Origin: DASQEH01 sp038239485
GTDB lineage: Bacteria > Actinomycetota > Actinomycetes > Propionibacteriales > Nocardioidaceae
Length of the DNA: 49,052 bases
Direction of reading: 5' to 3'
Assembly (NCBI GenBank): GCA_038239485.1
Contig: JBBSET010000027.1
Location: 1-49,052, forward strand
In this document: in pieces, positions 11,005 to 18,964 of the stretch
How the letters are laid out: each line of letters starts with the position of its first letter
Position numbering within the stretch: position 1 is the first letter of the stretch
The notes under the pieces: model-generated
Seen by the model: the letters and a program-made list of their open reading frames with translations, nothing else
The model's database searches: none
Told to the model about the DNA's origin: nothing
Program-made: the position numbers and the translations under genes

Positions 11005-12459
11005 GTGCGTAGAGCAAAGATCGTGTGCACCCTGGGGCCTGCCACGTCCACCCCGGACAAGATCCGCGAGCTCGTCGACGCGGGGATGAGTGTCGCTCGG
11101 ATGAACCTCAGCCACGGCAGCTACGAGGACCACGAGAAGATCTACAAGATGGTCCGGCAGGCCTCCGACGAGTCCGGTCACGCCGTCGCGATCCTGGTCG
11201 ACCTCCAGGGTCCGAAGATCCGGCTCGGACGCTTCGCCTCAGGCCCGATCCAGCTGAGCGTCGGTGACGAGTTCACCATCACCAACCGCCCGGTCCCCGG
11301 TGACCAGCGGGTCTGCTCGACGACCTACCACGGGTTGCCGGGCGACGTCAGCCAGGGCGACACGATCCTGATCGACGACGGCCGGGTCAGCCTCACGGCG
11401 ACCATGGTCTCGCCGACCGACGTGATCACCAGGGTCGACGTGGCCGGGACGCTGAGCAACAACAAGGGCATCAACCTCCCGGGTGTTGCCGTCAGCGTGC
11501 CGGCGATGAGCGATAAGGACGTCGACGACCTCAGGTGGGCCTTGCATCTGCGCGCCGACATGATCGCCTTGTCGTTCGTCCGGTCCGCGAACGACGCGGC
11601 CGACGTCCGCGACATCATGGACGAGGAGAAGGCCTGGCTTCCGGTCATCGCCAAGATCGAGAAGCCGCAGGCCATCGACCGGATCGACGAGATCATCGCG
11701 GCCTTCGACGGTGTGATGGTGGCGCGCGGCGACCTCGGGGTCGAGATGCCGCTCGAGGACGTTCCGTTCCTGCAGAAGCGGGTGGTCGAGGCGGCCCGCA
11801 AGAACGCCAAGCCGGCCATCGTCGCGACCCAGATGCTGGAGTCGATGATCTCATCGCCGCGGCCGACCAGGGCCGAGGCGTCCGACGTCGCCAACGCGGT
11901 GCTGGACGGCGCCGACGCCGTGATGCTGTCGGGTGAGACCAGCGTCGGTGCGTTCCCGGTCGAGACCGTCGAGGTGATGGCCAGGATCATCGAGTCGACG
12001 GAGGACCACGGCTTGGCGCGGATGGCGGCCATCGACTGGCAGCCACGCACTCGTGGAGGCGTCATCGCCAAGGCTGCCGCCGAGGTCGCGGAGCGGATCG
12101 GGGCGAAGTACCTGGTGGCGTTCACGCTGTCGGGCGACACCGCGCGCCGGCTCTCCCGCTACCGCTCGGAGGTACCGATGGTGGCGTTCACCACCGATCC
12201 GTCCGTACGGTCCCAGCTGGCCCTGTCGTGGGGGGTGGAGACCTTCCTGGCCCCGGAGGTCGAGCACACCGACGACATGGTGATGCAGGTCGACGAGGCG
12301 CTTCTCGACATCGGCCGATGCCGCGAGGGCGACCAGGTCGTCATCGTGGCCGGAAGCCCGCCCGGGATACCTGGCTCGACCAACGCCCTGCGCATCCACC
12401 GGATGGGTGACGCACGCGGCGGGGCAGCCCCGGCGTACCGGGCGCTGGCTCAGTCCTAG
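11005..12459 (+). CDS. pyk: Pyruvate kinase
   Basis: 484-residue glycolytic enzyme converting phosphoenolpyruvate and ADP to pyruvate and ATP. Visible are KIVCTLGPAT at the N-terminus, MNLSHG, the catalytic and metal site IAKIEKPQAI with MVARGDLGVE, TQMLESM, and the C-terminal regulatory domain ending in the SGDTARRLSRYR and GSTNALRIHRM segments. In the segment VDLQGPKIRLG the positions equivalent to muscle Thr113, Lys114, Glu117 and Thr120 are Leu67, Gln68, Lys71 and Leu74, the pattern of potassium-independent pyruvate kinases. GTG start, probably leaderless. Confidence 0.96.
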   Translation: MRRAKIVCTLGPATSTPDKIRELVDAGMSVARMNLSHGSYEDHEKIYKMVRQASDESGHAVAILVDLQGPKIRLGRFASGPIQLSVGDEFTITNRPVPGDQRVCSTTYHGLPGDVSQGDTILIDDGRVSLTATMVSPTDVITRVDVAGTLSNNKGINLPGVAVSVPAMSDKDVDDLRWALHLRADMIALSFVRSANDAADVRDIMDEEKAWLPVIAKIEKPQAIDRIDEIIAAFDGVMVARGDLGVEMPLEDVPFLQKRVVEAARKNAKPAIVATQMLESMISSPRPTRAEASDVANAVLDGADAVMLSGETSVGAFPVETVEVMARIIESTEDHGLARMAAIDWQPRTRGGVIAKAAAEVAERIGAKYLVAFTLSGDTARRLSRYRSEVPMVAFTTDPSVRSQLALSWGVETFLAPEVEHTDDMVMQVDEALLDIGRCREGDQVVIVAGSPPGIPGSTNALRIHRMGDARGGAAPAYRALAQS

Positions 12460-12493
12460 CAGGTTCGGTCAAGCCTCGACCGAGAAGGCGCGG

Positions 12494-12515
12494 GTCGGCA
12501 GGCGCCGCTGCCGAC
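12494..12515 (+). terminator. Hairpin after pyk
   Basis: Perfect 8-bp stem GTCGGCAG/CTGCCGAC (12494-12501 and 12508-12515) with a 6-nt loop, 35 nt after the pyk stop. There is no T-run, as is usual in actinobacteria. It would end pyk transcription before the opposing tRNA gene. Confidence 0.5.
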
Positions 12516-12587
12516 GAGGTGGCCCCGATGCGGTCCCCGGGGGCCGGGGCCGGGAGCAGGCAGGCATGGCCAGTGGAGATCACGCGG

Positions 12588-12660
12588 TGCCCTGGGTGGG
12601 ATTCGAACCCACACTGGACGGGTTTTGAGTCCGTTTCCTCTGCCGTTGGGATACCAGGGC
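12588..12660 (-). tRNA. tRNA-Leu(CAA) with short variable region
   Basis: Read on the reverse strand: a 7-bp acceptor stem GCCCTGG/CCAGGGC; a Leu-type D arm with a 3-bp stem TCC/GGA; an anticodon stem ACGGA/CCCGT with an A-C mismatch next to the loop; loop CTCAAAA (U33, anticodon CAA, reads UUG); a variable region of only 5 nt (CCAGT); T stem GTGGG/CCCAC with loop TTCGAAT; and discriminator A73, correct for leucine. Full CCA is not encoded (ACC then G). Normal bacterial leucine tRNAs have a long variable arm, so this is atypical. It has its own promoter upstream. Confidence 0.88.
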
Positions 12661-12669
12661 GCTCTCGAT

Positions 12670-12699
12670 ACCGTACTGGGGTGCAAATCGGTGGCTCAA
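12670..12699 (-). promoter_or_regulatory. Promoter of the tRNA-Leu gene
   Basis: On the reverse strand TTGAGC (12699-12694), 18-nt spacer, TACGGT (12675-12670), then 9 nt to the first tRNA base. This is a good housekeeping sigma promoter and supports the tRNA being expressed on its own. Confidence 0.65.
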
Positions 12700-12748
12700 G
12701 GTCTGTCCATATGGGGCGACCGTGGCACGGGTCACGGAGGCCGAACGT

Positions 12749-12754
12749 TAGCCT
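12749..12754 (+). promoter_or_regulatory. -10 box of leaderless pdtaR promoter
   Basis: TAGCCT, 6 nt, then GTG 12761. Same geometry as pyk and polA; no ribosome binding site is present before the GTG. Confidence 0.6.
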
Positions 12755-12760
12755 TGGACG

Positions 12761-13363
12761 GTGACTGCCGGCACTGAGACATCACCCCCACGAGTCGTCG
12801 TCGCCGAGGACGAGGCGCTGATCCGGCTCGACCTGGTGGAGATGCTCGGCGAGGAGGGCTACCAGGTCGTCGGACAGGCCGGCGACGGCGAGCAGGCCGT
12901 CGCGCTGGTCGAGCAGCTGAGGCCCGACCTCGTCGTCATGGACGTGAAGATGCCGAAGCTCGACGGCATCACGGCCGCCTCGCGCATCGCCGCCCAGCGC
13001 ATCGCCCCCGTCGTCATCTTGACCGCTTTCAGCCAGCGAGACCTGGTCGACCGGGCTCGCGAGGCCGGCGCGATGGCCTATGTCGTCAAGCCGTTCGGGA
13101 AGGCCGACCTGGTCCCTGCGATCGAGATGGCGCGATCGCGGTTCGCCGAGATCCAGCAGCTGGAGGCCGAGGTGTCCGACCTGACGGACCGGCTCGAGAC
13201 GCGCAAGCTGGTCGACCGGGCGAAGGGTGCACTGCAGCAGAACCTGGGCATCAGCGAACCCGACGCTTTTCGGTGGATCCAGAAGACCGCGATGGATCTG
13301 CGGCTGTCGATGCGTGAGGTCGCCGAGGGGGTGGTGTCCCACGGGCTCGACGTCTCGAAATGA
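12761..13363 (+). CDS. pdtaR: ANTAR-domain response regulator (PdtaR-like)
   Basis: 200-residue regulator: receiver domain (~10-125) with phosphoacceptor D61 in LVVMDVKMP, acidic pocket E16/D17, and conserved K in YVVKPFGKADL; a helical linker; and a C-terminal ANTAR domain (~140-195) with KLVDRAKGALQQ and MREVAEGVV. ANTAR domains bind paired hairpins in mRNA and stop terminators from forming. Domain order and its place between pyk and polA match mycobacterial Rv1626 (PdtaR), whose kinase PdtaS is encoded elsewhere; no kinase is seen here. GTG start, probably leaderless. Confidence 0.92.
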   Translation: MTAGTETSPPRVVVAEDEALIRLDLVEMLGEEGYQVVGQAGDGEQAVALVEQLRPDLVVMDVKMPKLDGITAASRIAAQRIAPVVILTAFSQRDLVDRAREAGAMAYVVKPFGKADLVPAIEMARSRFAEIQQLEAEVSDLTDRLETRKLVDRAKGALQQNLGISEPDAFRWIQKTAMDLRLSMREVAEGVVSHGLDVSK

Positions 13364-13416
13364 CAACGACCCGCGACCGACTCGCTCCGTAAACCCGTTC
13401 GACCCGTTGATTACGC

Positions 13417-13422
13417 TAAGTT
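13417..13422 (+). promoter_or_regulatory. Candidate -10 box of livK
   Basis: TAAGTT within TAAGTTGCTG, the decamer also found before lgt. It would give a leader of about 60 nt before the TTG start with its GGAG site. TACGCT at 13412-13417 is an alternative. Confidence 0.35.
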
Positions 13423-13490
13423 GCTGGTTCAGCAGTACCCCTGCGCCGGCCAGCATTGTCCGGCCGACCACCTCGGATACGGAGCACCCA

Positions 13491-14798
13491 TTGACTCGCC
13501 TTACCCGAACCGCGCAGCTGTCCGTCCTGGCGACTGCTTCCGCTCTCGTCTTGGCCTCGTGCGGCAGCAACAACAAAAGTTCCGGCTCGAGCGACACCAC
13601 TCCCGCATCGACCGCCACATCCTCGTCCAGCGGCACGGCCAGCGCGCCACCCAAGACTGGCAACGGAACGATGACCATCGGTGAGCTTCTGCCGACCACC
13701 GGAGACCTTGCCTTCCTCGGTCCTCCCGAGTTCGCCGGTGTGGCTACGGCGGTCAAGGAGATCAACGCCGCTGGAGGAGTCCTCGGCAAGCCGGTGAAGG
13801 TCGTCGCCGCGGACTCCGGGGACGGCACCCCGAACATCGCGCCCGCGTCCGTCGACAGGCTCCTCGCTCAGAAGTCGGACGTGATCCTCGGAGCCGCCTC
13901 GTCGAGCGTGTCGCTGAGCGTCATCGACAAGATCGTCGGTGCAGGCGTCCTCCAGATCTCACCGGCCAACACCTCGACGGCGTTCGACACCTACGACGAC
14001 AAGGGGCTCTACTTCCGCACCGCCCCCTCCGACGTCCTGCAAGGCGCGGTGATGTCCAACCTGGTCGTGAGCGACGGCTACAAGAACATTGCGATCCTGG
14101 CCCGCCAGGACTCCTACGGCGAAGCACTCGCAGGTCAGGTGGCCAAGGGAATCACCTCCGGCGGCGCCACCGTCGCGGCGAAGGTGCTCTACTCCGCCGA
14201 CGCGTCGAACTTCACCGCCGAGGTCACCAAGATCGCTGCGAGCAAACCCGACGCCATCGTCTTGATCTCCTTCGCAGAGGCCACGAAGATCATCCCCACC
14301 CTGATCGCCAAGGGCATCGGTCCCCAGGACGTGCAGACCTACTTCGTCGACGGCGACACCGCCGACTACTCGAAGAACTTCGACCCGGGCACGTTGAAGG
14401 GCGTGAAGGCGACCTACCCGGGGGCCGAGCTGTCGGGTGCATTCAAGAAGCGCATGTTGCAGACCGACCCGAAGCTGACCACCTTCACCTACGGGCCTGA
14501 GTCCTACGACGCGACGATGCTGACGGCCCTGGCCGCCGACGCTGCCGGGGACGACTCCGGCGCATCGATCGCCTCGCAGATGCAGGCGGTCTCCGAGGAC
14601 GGCACCCAATGCACGACATATGCCGTCTGCTCCAAGTTGATCTCACAAGGCAAGAACATCGACTATCAGGGCGTGTCGGGCCCGATCGACTTCAACTCGA
14701 CCGGGAGTCCGTCGAAGGCCACCATCGGCATCTTCCAATACGGACAGGACAACACGTTCAGTCCCCTGAAGTACGTCACCGGTGTGATCTCGCAGTAG
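13491..14798 (+). CDS. livK: Branched-chain amino acid ABC transporter binding lipoprotein
   Basis: 435-residue solute-binding protein of the LivK/type I periplasmic-binding fold. TTG 13491 is chosen because GGAG lies at 13481-13484 and it gives a clean lipoprotein signal ending in LASC (C24); the open frame runs further upstream without coding sense. After a Ser/Thr/Ala linker (~25-60) the binding domain begins at TIGELLPTTGDLAFLG. It would capture Leu/Ile/Val or a related substrate for the LivHMGF system, which lies next door but on the opposite strand. The actual substrate cannot be read from the sequence. Confidence 0.88.
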   Translation: MTRLTRTAQLSVLATASALVLASCGSNNKSSGSSDTTPASTATSSSSGTASAPPKTGNGTMTIGELLPTTGDLAFLGPPEFAGVATAVKEINAAGGVLGKPVKVVAADSGDGTPNIAPASVDRLLAQKSDVILGAASSSVSLSVIDKIVGAGVLQISPANTSTAFDTYDDKGLYFRTAPSDVLQGAVMSNLVVSDGYKNIAILARQDSYGEALAGQVAKGITSGGATVAAKVLYSADASNFTAEVTKIAASKPDAIVLISFAEATKIIPTLIAKGIGPQDVQTYFVDGDTADYSKNFDPGTLKGVKATYPGAELSGAFKKRMLQTDPKLTTFTYGPESYDATMLTALAADAAGDDSGASIASQMQAVSEDGTQCTTYAVCSKLISQGKNIDYQGVSGPIDFNSTGSPSKATIGIFQYGQDNTFSPLKYVTGVISQ

Positions 14799-14811
14799 TA
14801 GCAAAGGACAC

Positions 14812-14853
14812 GGAGAGCCCCCGGCCGATGGTCAACCCGGCCGGGGGCTCTCC
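14812..14853. terminator. Strong two-way terminator between livK and livF
   Basis: Perfect 15-bp stem (14812-14826 pairing with 14839-14853) around a 12-nt loop, GC-rich, placed 13 nt after the livK stop and 36 nt before the livF stop on the other strand. It can end transcription from both sides. Confidence 0.85.
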
Positions 14854-14889
14854 CCGTCTACAAGGCTGTCTGCCAGGTCTGTCTGTGCG

Positions 14890-15666
14890 TCAGGCCTGCG
14901 CCAGCGTCCCGAGGTAGAGCTCGATCACCTTCGGGTCCTTGCTCAGGTCCCTGCCGCTGGCCGTGTAGGCGTTGCGGCCCTGGTCCAGTACATACCCGCG
15001 GTCACAGATCTGCAGGCAGCGACGGGCATTCTGCTCGACCATCACAACGGACACCCCGGCGCGATTGATGCGGCGGGTCTGGACGAACACCTCGTCCTGC
15101 ATGACCGGCGACAGCCCGGCCGACGGCTCGTCGAGGAGCAGCACGGTGGGCTCCATCATCAGCGCCCGGCCCATCGCGACCATCTGACGCTCACCGCCGG
15201 ACAACGAGCCGGCGCGTTGCCCGCGCCGGTCTCGGAGCGCCGGGAAGAGGCCGGCCACGAAGTCGAACCGTTCCCTGAAGCGCTTGGGCGTCTGATAGCT
15301 GCCCATCTCGAGGTTCTCCTCGATGGTGAGGGACGGGAAGACATTGTTGTTCTGCGGCACGAACCCGATCCCGGAGGACACGAGAACGTCTGCTCGCTCG
15401 TTGGTGATGTCTCGACCCGACAGGCTCACCGTCCCCGAGCTGATCTTCACCAGGCCGAACAGGGCCTTGAGCAAGGTGGACTTGCCGGCGCCGTTGGGTC
15501 CGATGATCCCCACCAGCTCACCAGGCTGGCAGTAGAGGTCCGCGCCGTTGAGGATGTTGACCCCGGGCAGGTAGCCGGCCACGAGATTGTCCGCCCGGAG
15601 TACGGCGCCGTCCGCGGCGACCAGGTGCACGTCACGCTCCGGGCTGTTCTCGGCGGTCTCAGGCAT
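14890..15666 (-). CDS. livF: Branched-chain amino acid ABC transporter ATPase LivF
   Basis: 258-residue ABC ATPase that powers the transporter at the inner face of the membrane. Walker A GPNGAGKST, Q-loop VPQNNNVFPSLT, signature LSGGERQ, Walker B VLLLDEPSAGL and switch histidine region VVMVEQNARR (the His is replaced by Asn/Ala, as is common in LivF) are visible. ATG at 15666 is chosen because it overlaps the livG stop by 8 nt; the longer open frame upstream is inside livG. About 25 residues precede the ABC core. Last gene of the livHMGF operon. Confidence 0.94.
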   Translation of the reverse strand: MPETAENSPERDVHLVAADGAVLRADNLVAGYLPGVNILNGADLYCQPGELVGIIGPNGAGKSTLLKALFGLVKISSGTVSLSGRDITNERADVLVSSGIGFVPQNNNVFPSLTIEENLEMGSYQTPKRFRERFDFVAGLFPALRDRRGQRAGSLSGGERQMVAMGRALMMEPTVLLLDEPSAGLSPVMQDEVFVQTRRINRAGVSVVMVEQNARRCLQICDRGYVLDQGRNAYTASGRDLSKDPKVIELYLGTLAQA

Positions 15667-16624
15667 GGGGCTCGCCTTCCCTCTGCTCGGCCTCGGCGTC
15701 GTCGTCTGCCTCGGCGAGGATTGCTTCCTCGTCCTCGAAGGTGAGGTCGGTGTCGTGGTGGGCACCGAGATAAGCGTCGATGACTCGTTGGTCCCCCATC
15801 ACCGCCTGGGGCGGTCCCTCGGCGATGATCTTGCCCTGCGCCATCACGATCACCCAGTCGGAGATGTCGCGAACCATGTCCATGTCGTGCTCGACGAAAA
15901 GGACGGTCATCCCCTCGTCGCGCAGCGACTTGACATGGCCGAGCAGCGACTGCTTGAGGGCTGGGTTGACGCCGGCCATCGGCTCGTCGAGCATCACCAG
16001 GTTCGGCTCGACCATCAGTGAGCGTGCCATCTCGAGCAGCTTTCGTTGGCCGCCAGACAGCGACCCGGCGAAGTCGTCGGCCTTCGCTTCCAGGTTGAAG
16101 CGCCTCAGCAGCTCCCTGGCGCGCTGTGTGTTCGCCTTCTCCTGCGAGCGCCACAGCGGCGCGATCATGGCCTGCCAGAGGCTCTCGCCGGCCTGCCCGG
16201 TGGCCCCCAGCCGCATGTTCTCCATCACCGTGAGCCGAGACAGCACCTTCGTGAGCTGGAAGGTTCGCACCATCCCCATCCGGGCGACCCGGTAGGCGGA
16301 CACGCCTTTGAGGCTGGAGCCCTCGAACGACCAGTCTCCCTCGTCGGGCTTGTCGAAGCCGGTGAGCAGGTTGAAGAACGTCGTCTTGCCAGCGCCGTTG
16401 GGGCCGATCAACGCGGTGATGACGCCACGCTGAACCTCGACATGCTCGACGTGGACCGCGGTCAGACCTCCGAAGCGGCGCACCACATTGTCGGCGCTCA
16501 GGATCGGGTCCGGCTTCGAGACACCGGGCTCGTGGGCGAGGCCGGACAACCGGGCCGCGAACTCGTCCGGGCCCGCTGCCGGGTCGGCGGCGGTTGCGCC
16601 TGCAGGGAAGCTCTCAGCGGCCAT
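15659..16624 (-). CDS. livG: Branched-chain amino acid ABC transporter ATPase LivG
   Basis: 321-residue partner ATPase of LivF. Walker A GPNGAGKTT, signature LSGGQRK, Walker B LVMLDEPMAGV, switch region FVEHDMDMVRDI, and the LivG-type C-terminal IDAYLGAHH. It carries ~40 extra residues before the ABC core and an acidic C-terminal tail of ~35 residues (DEEAILAEADDDAEAEQ), longer than usual. It overlaps livM by 11 nt and livF by 8 nt, so the genes are translated as one unit. Confidence 0.94.
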   Translation of the reverse strand: MAAESFPAGATAADPAAGPDEFAARLSGLAHEPGVSKPDPILSADNVVRRFGGLTAVHVEHVEVQRGVITALIGPNGAGKTTFFNLLTGFDKPDEGDWSFEGSSLKGVSAYRVARMGMVRTFQLTKVLSRLTVMENMRLGATGQAGESLWQAMIAPLWRSQEKANTQRARELLRRFNLEAKADDFAGSLSGGQRKLLEMARSLMVEPNLVMLDEPMAGVNPALKQSLLGHVKSLRDEGMTVLFVEHDMDMVRDISDWVIVMAQGKIIAEGPPQAVMGDQRVIDAYLGAHHDTDLTFEDEEAILAEADDDAEAEQREGEPHA

Positions 16625-17609
16625 CGATCGCCAGCTCCCGTCGGTCGCCGAAGATCCCCTGCGGTCGGAAGATCATCAGCAGCATCAGCGCCAGACCCAA
16701 GAAGATGAAGCGCATCAGGCTGGCCTGCTGTTGGTTCATGATGGCGGCCGGGATCAGCGGGTGAGCGCCGAGCGTCGCGTCGGAGAAGAAGTTGTCGAGG
16801 AAGCTGATGAGGAACCAGAAGATCAGCGCGCCCGCGACGGGGGCGAACACGCGAGCCGCGCCGCCGACCAGCAGAACGGTGTAGGCGTAGAAGGTGATGT
16901 CGGTCGCGAAGTTGGTCGGCTGGATCGCGGCGGTCTGCAGGCACGTCATGAACCCGGCGAAGCCGCCGATCACCCCACCGATGACCAGCGACTGCATCTT
17001 GTAGGCGTAGACGTTCTTCCCGAGGCTGCGCACGGCGTCCTCGTCCTCACGGATCGCCTTGAGCACGCGGCCCCAGGGACTGCGCATCAGCAGCCAGATG
17101 GTGGCGCAGAGCAGCGCGATCAAGACCCAGCCCACGGTCATCACCCAGAAGTCGCTCTGACTCCAGCTGAGACCGAGTAAGCCCTTCGACCCGACGTACG
17201 GGTTGAGGTTCTGGAACGTGGCGGTGAACTGCTGGAGCCCGTCCTGGCCGCCGAACTGGTCGTGCAGGCTGGCCGCGCCGACGACGAACCGGATGATCTC
17301 CGAGCCGGCGATGGTGACGATAGCGAGGTAGTCCGCCCGCAGCCGCAGTGTCGGGACCCCGAGAAGCAACGCCAGGACGATCGACAGCCCGATACCGATG
17401 GCGAGGCCGAGCCAGAAGCTCAGCCCCCAGGTCGCCACCGAGGCGGCGAGGCCGTACCCCGCGATCGCCATGAACCCTGCCTGGCCGAAGTTGAGGAGAC
17501 CGGTGTATCCGAAGTGGACGTTGAGTCCGATGGCGGCGAGGCACACGACGATCGCGGACGGACCGAGTGCCTGGTCGAGTGCTAGCACGATCTCCTGGTG
17601 GTAGTCCAT
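16614..17609 (-). CDS. livM: Branched-chain amino acid ABC transporter permease LivM
   Basis: 331-residue membrane permease with about nine hydrophobic segments. The LivM family stretches NVHFGYTGLLNFGQAGFMAI and the cytoplasmic coupling region SPWGRVLKAIREDEDAVRSL are clear. ATG 17609 is chosen because gggag lies 8 nt upstream on the reverse strand and the protein then has the usual length; the frame stays open for 168 codons upstream as a shadow of livH. It pairs with LivH to form the channel. Confidence 0.93.
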   Translation of the reverse strand: MDYHQEIVLALDQALGPSAIVVCLAAIGLNVHFGYTGLLNFGQAGFMAIAGYGLAASVATWGLSFWLGLAIGIGLSIVLALLLGVPTLRLRADYLAIVTIAGSEIIRFVVGAASLHDQFGGQDGLQQFTATFQNLNPYVGSKGLLGLSWSQSDFWVMTVGWVLIALLCATIWLLMRSPWGRVLKAIREDEDAVRSLGKNVYAYKMQSLVIGGVIGGFAGFMTCLQTAAIQPTNFATDITFYAYTVLLVGGAARVFAPVAGALIFWFLISFLDNFFSDATLGAHPLIPAAIMNQQQASLMRFIFLGLALMLLMIFRPQGIFGDRRELAIDGR

Positions 17610-17626
17610 GGTGTCTGTCTCCCTCG

Positions 17627-18964
17627 TCAGCCGACGCGTTCGGCACGGCCGAGCAGGCCTTGCGGGCGGATGAGGAGCACGACGATCAGCACCGCCAGCG
17701 CTCCGGCGAACTTGAGCTCGGCCGGGATGATCAGTGTGGACACCTCGATGAAGATGCCGACGACCAAGCTGCCGAGGATCGCTCCCCAGATCGTCCCGAG
17801 GCCCCCGAGGGTGACCGCAGCGAAGACGAGGAGCAAGATCTTGAAACCGAGCTGGTAGTCGAAGCCCTGGGTCATGCCGAGCAGAAAGCCGGACAGCCCG
17901 GCCAGGGCCGCGCCACCGATCCAGACGACCGAGATCACCCGGTCGACGTTGATACCGGACGACGACGCCAGCGCCGGGTTGTCCGCCACGGCTCGCGTCG
18001 CCTTCCCGATCCTCGTCTTCTGCAGCGCGGTCGTGACCACGAGCAGGACAGCGATCGCGACGACGGTGACGATCGCGCTCTTGGGAGTCAGGTCCACCGG
18101 GCCGATGTGCCAAGGCTGAACGGTTGCGAACTGGGTGTAGTTGTGTGTGTCAGCTCCCGCGAAGTACTGGTAGACGTTGCGCAGGAAGATCGACAGCCCG
18201 ATGCTGACGATCATCATCGCGATCAGGCCGGTGCCGCGATGACGGAGCGGGCGCCAGAGCACGGCATCCTGGGCCCAGCCGAAGGCTCCCGAGACAATCG
18301 TCGCCAGGAAGCCGGCGACGATGACCGGCAACCCCCAGCTGGAGTCCATCCCGTAGGCGACGATGGCCCCGAACGTGATCAGCTCACCGTGGGCGAAGTT
18401 GGTGAGGCCGGTCGTGCCGAAGATCATCGAGAGCCCGAGCGCGCCGAGGGCCAGCAGCACGCTGAACGTGAACCCGTTCACCAGGTCCTGCAGCGCCTGC
18501 TGGTACAGCGGCGTGTCGGCGACCTTGGGTCCGATCGGGAAGGTGAAGGCGAGGTTCGCCTCGATGGTGATCTGCTTGCTCGTCTCGACCTGTTTCGGGT
18601 TGGTCAGGGTGGTTCCCGTGGGCAGCGTGCCCTCGTCGATCTTGACCGTGATCGTCGTGCCGAGGTTGTCGGTGGCACTGCCGGGGAGCCGGATCGCGAA
18701 CGTGCCCGCTGGGGTCGTCGTGTCACTCCCGAGGACCTTGCCGGCGGAGTCGGTCACGGTCACCTTGACGTCCGGCACCGGCTTGCACGGCGAGACGTCG
18801 GTGTTGCCGAGCTTCCCGACGACGAAGATGACGCCGTCCTTGGACGGGTAGTGCCCCGGCGGACAGACGTCGGGGGCCGCCGCGTGCGCGGTGCCGGCTA
18901 GCCCGAGGACCGCGACCACGGCGACGACGAGCGCCGCTGCCAGCCTGGTGAGGCGGTCTCGCAC
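17627..18964 (-). CDS. livH: LivH permease with secreted N-terminal domain
   Basis: 445-residue permease, about 150 residues longer than ordinary LivH. Residues 1-28 form a signal peptide (cleavage expected after AHA); ~34-145 form an extracytoplasmic beta-rich domain resembling carboxypeptidase-regulatory/prealbumin-like folds (KVTVTDSAGKVLGSD, GTFAIRLPGS), with two cysteines at 34 and 60. The LivH core starts near 155, with LALGALGLSMIFGTTGLTNF and AHGELITFGA. GTG 18964 is chosen because AGGGAG lies 6 nt upstream and it opens the signal peptide. First gene of livHMGF, 17 nt before livM. The added domain may touch the LivK lipoprotein (inference). Confidence 0.88.
   Translation of the reverse strand: MRDRLTRLAAALVVAVVAVLGLAGTAHAAAPDVCPPGHYPSKDGVIFVVGKLGNTDVSPCKPVPDVKVTVTDSAGKVLGSDTTTPAGTFAIRLPGSATDNLGTTITVKIDEGTLPTGTTLTNPKQVETSKQITIEANLAFTFPIGPKVADTPLYQQALQDLVNGFTFSVLLALGALGLSMIFGTTGLTNFAHGELITFGAIVAYGMDSSWGLPVIVAGFLATIVSGAFGWAQDAVLWRPLRHRGTGLIAMMIVSIGLSIFLRNVYQYFAGADTHNYTQFATVQPWHIGPVDLTPKSAIVTVVAIAVLLVVTTALQKTRIGKATRAVADNPALASSSGINVDRVISVVWIGGAALAGLSGFLLGMTQGFDYQLGFKILLLVFAAVTLGGLGTIWGAILGSLVVGIFIEVSTLIIPAELKFAGALAVLIVVLLIRPQGLLGRAERVG

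Larger units (their letters stand above)
12460..12760. other. Non-coding stretch between pyk and pdtaR
   Basis: About 300 bases without a protein gene. It holds the pyk hairpin (12494-12515), the reverse-strand tRNA-Leu (12588-12660) with its promoter (12670-12699), and the -10 box of pdtaR (12749-12754). The short frames that cross it lack coding character. Confidence 0.8.

Noticed and set aside
12588..12660. The tRNA read as a UCA (opal suppressor or Sec) species
   Set aside because: That register would put C instead of U at position 33 and weaken the anticodon stem; CAA gives U33 and a proper 7-nt loop.
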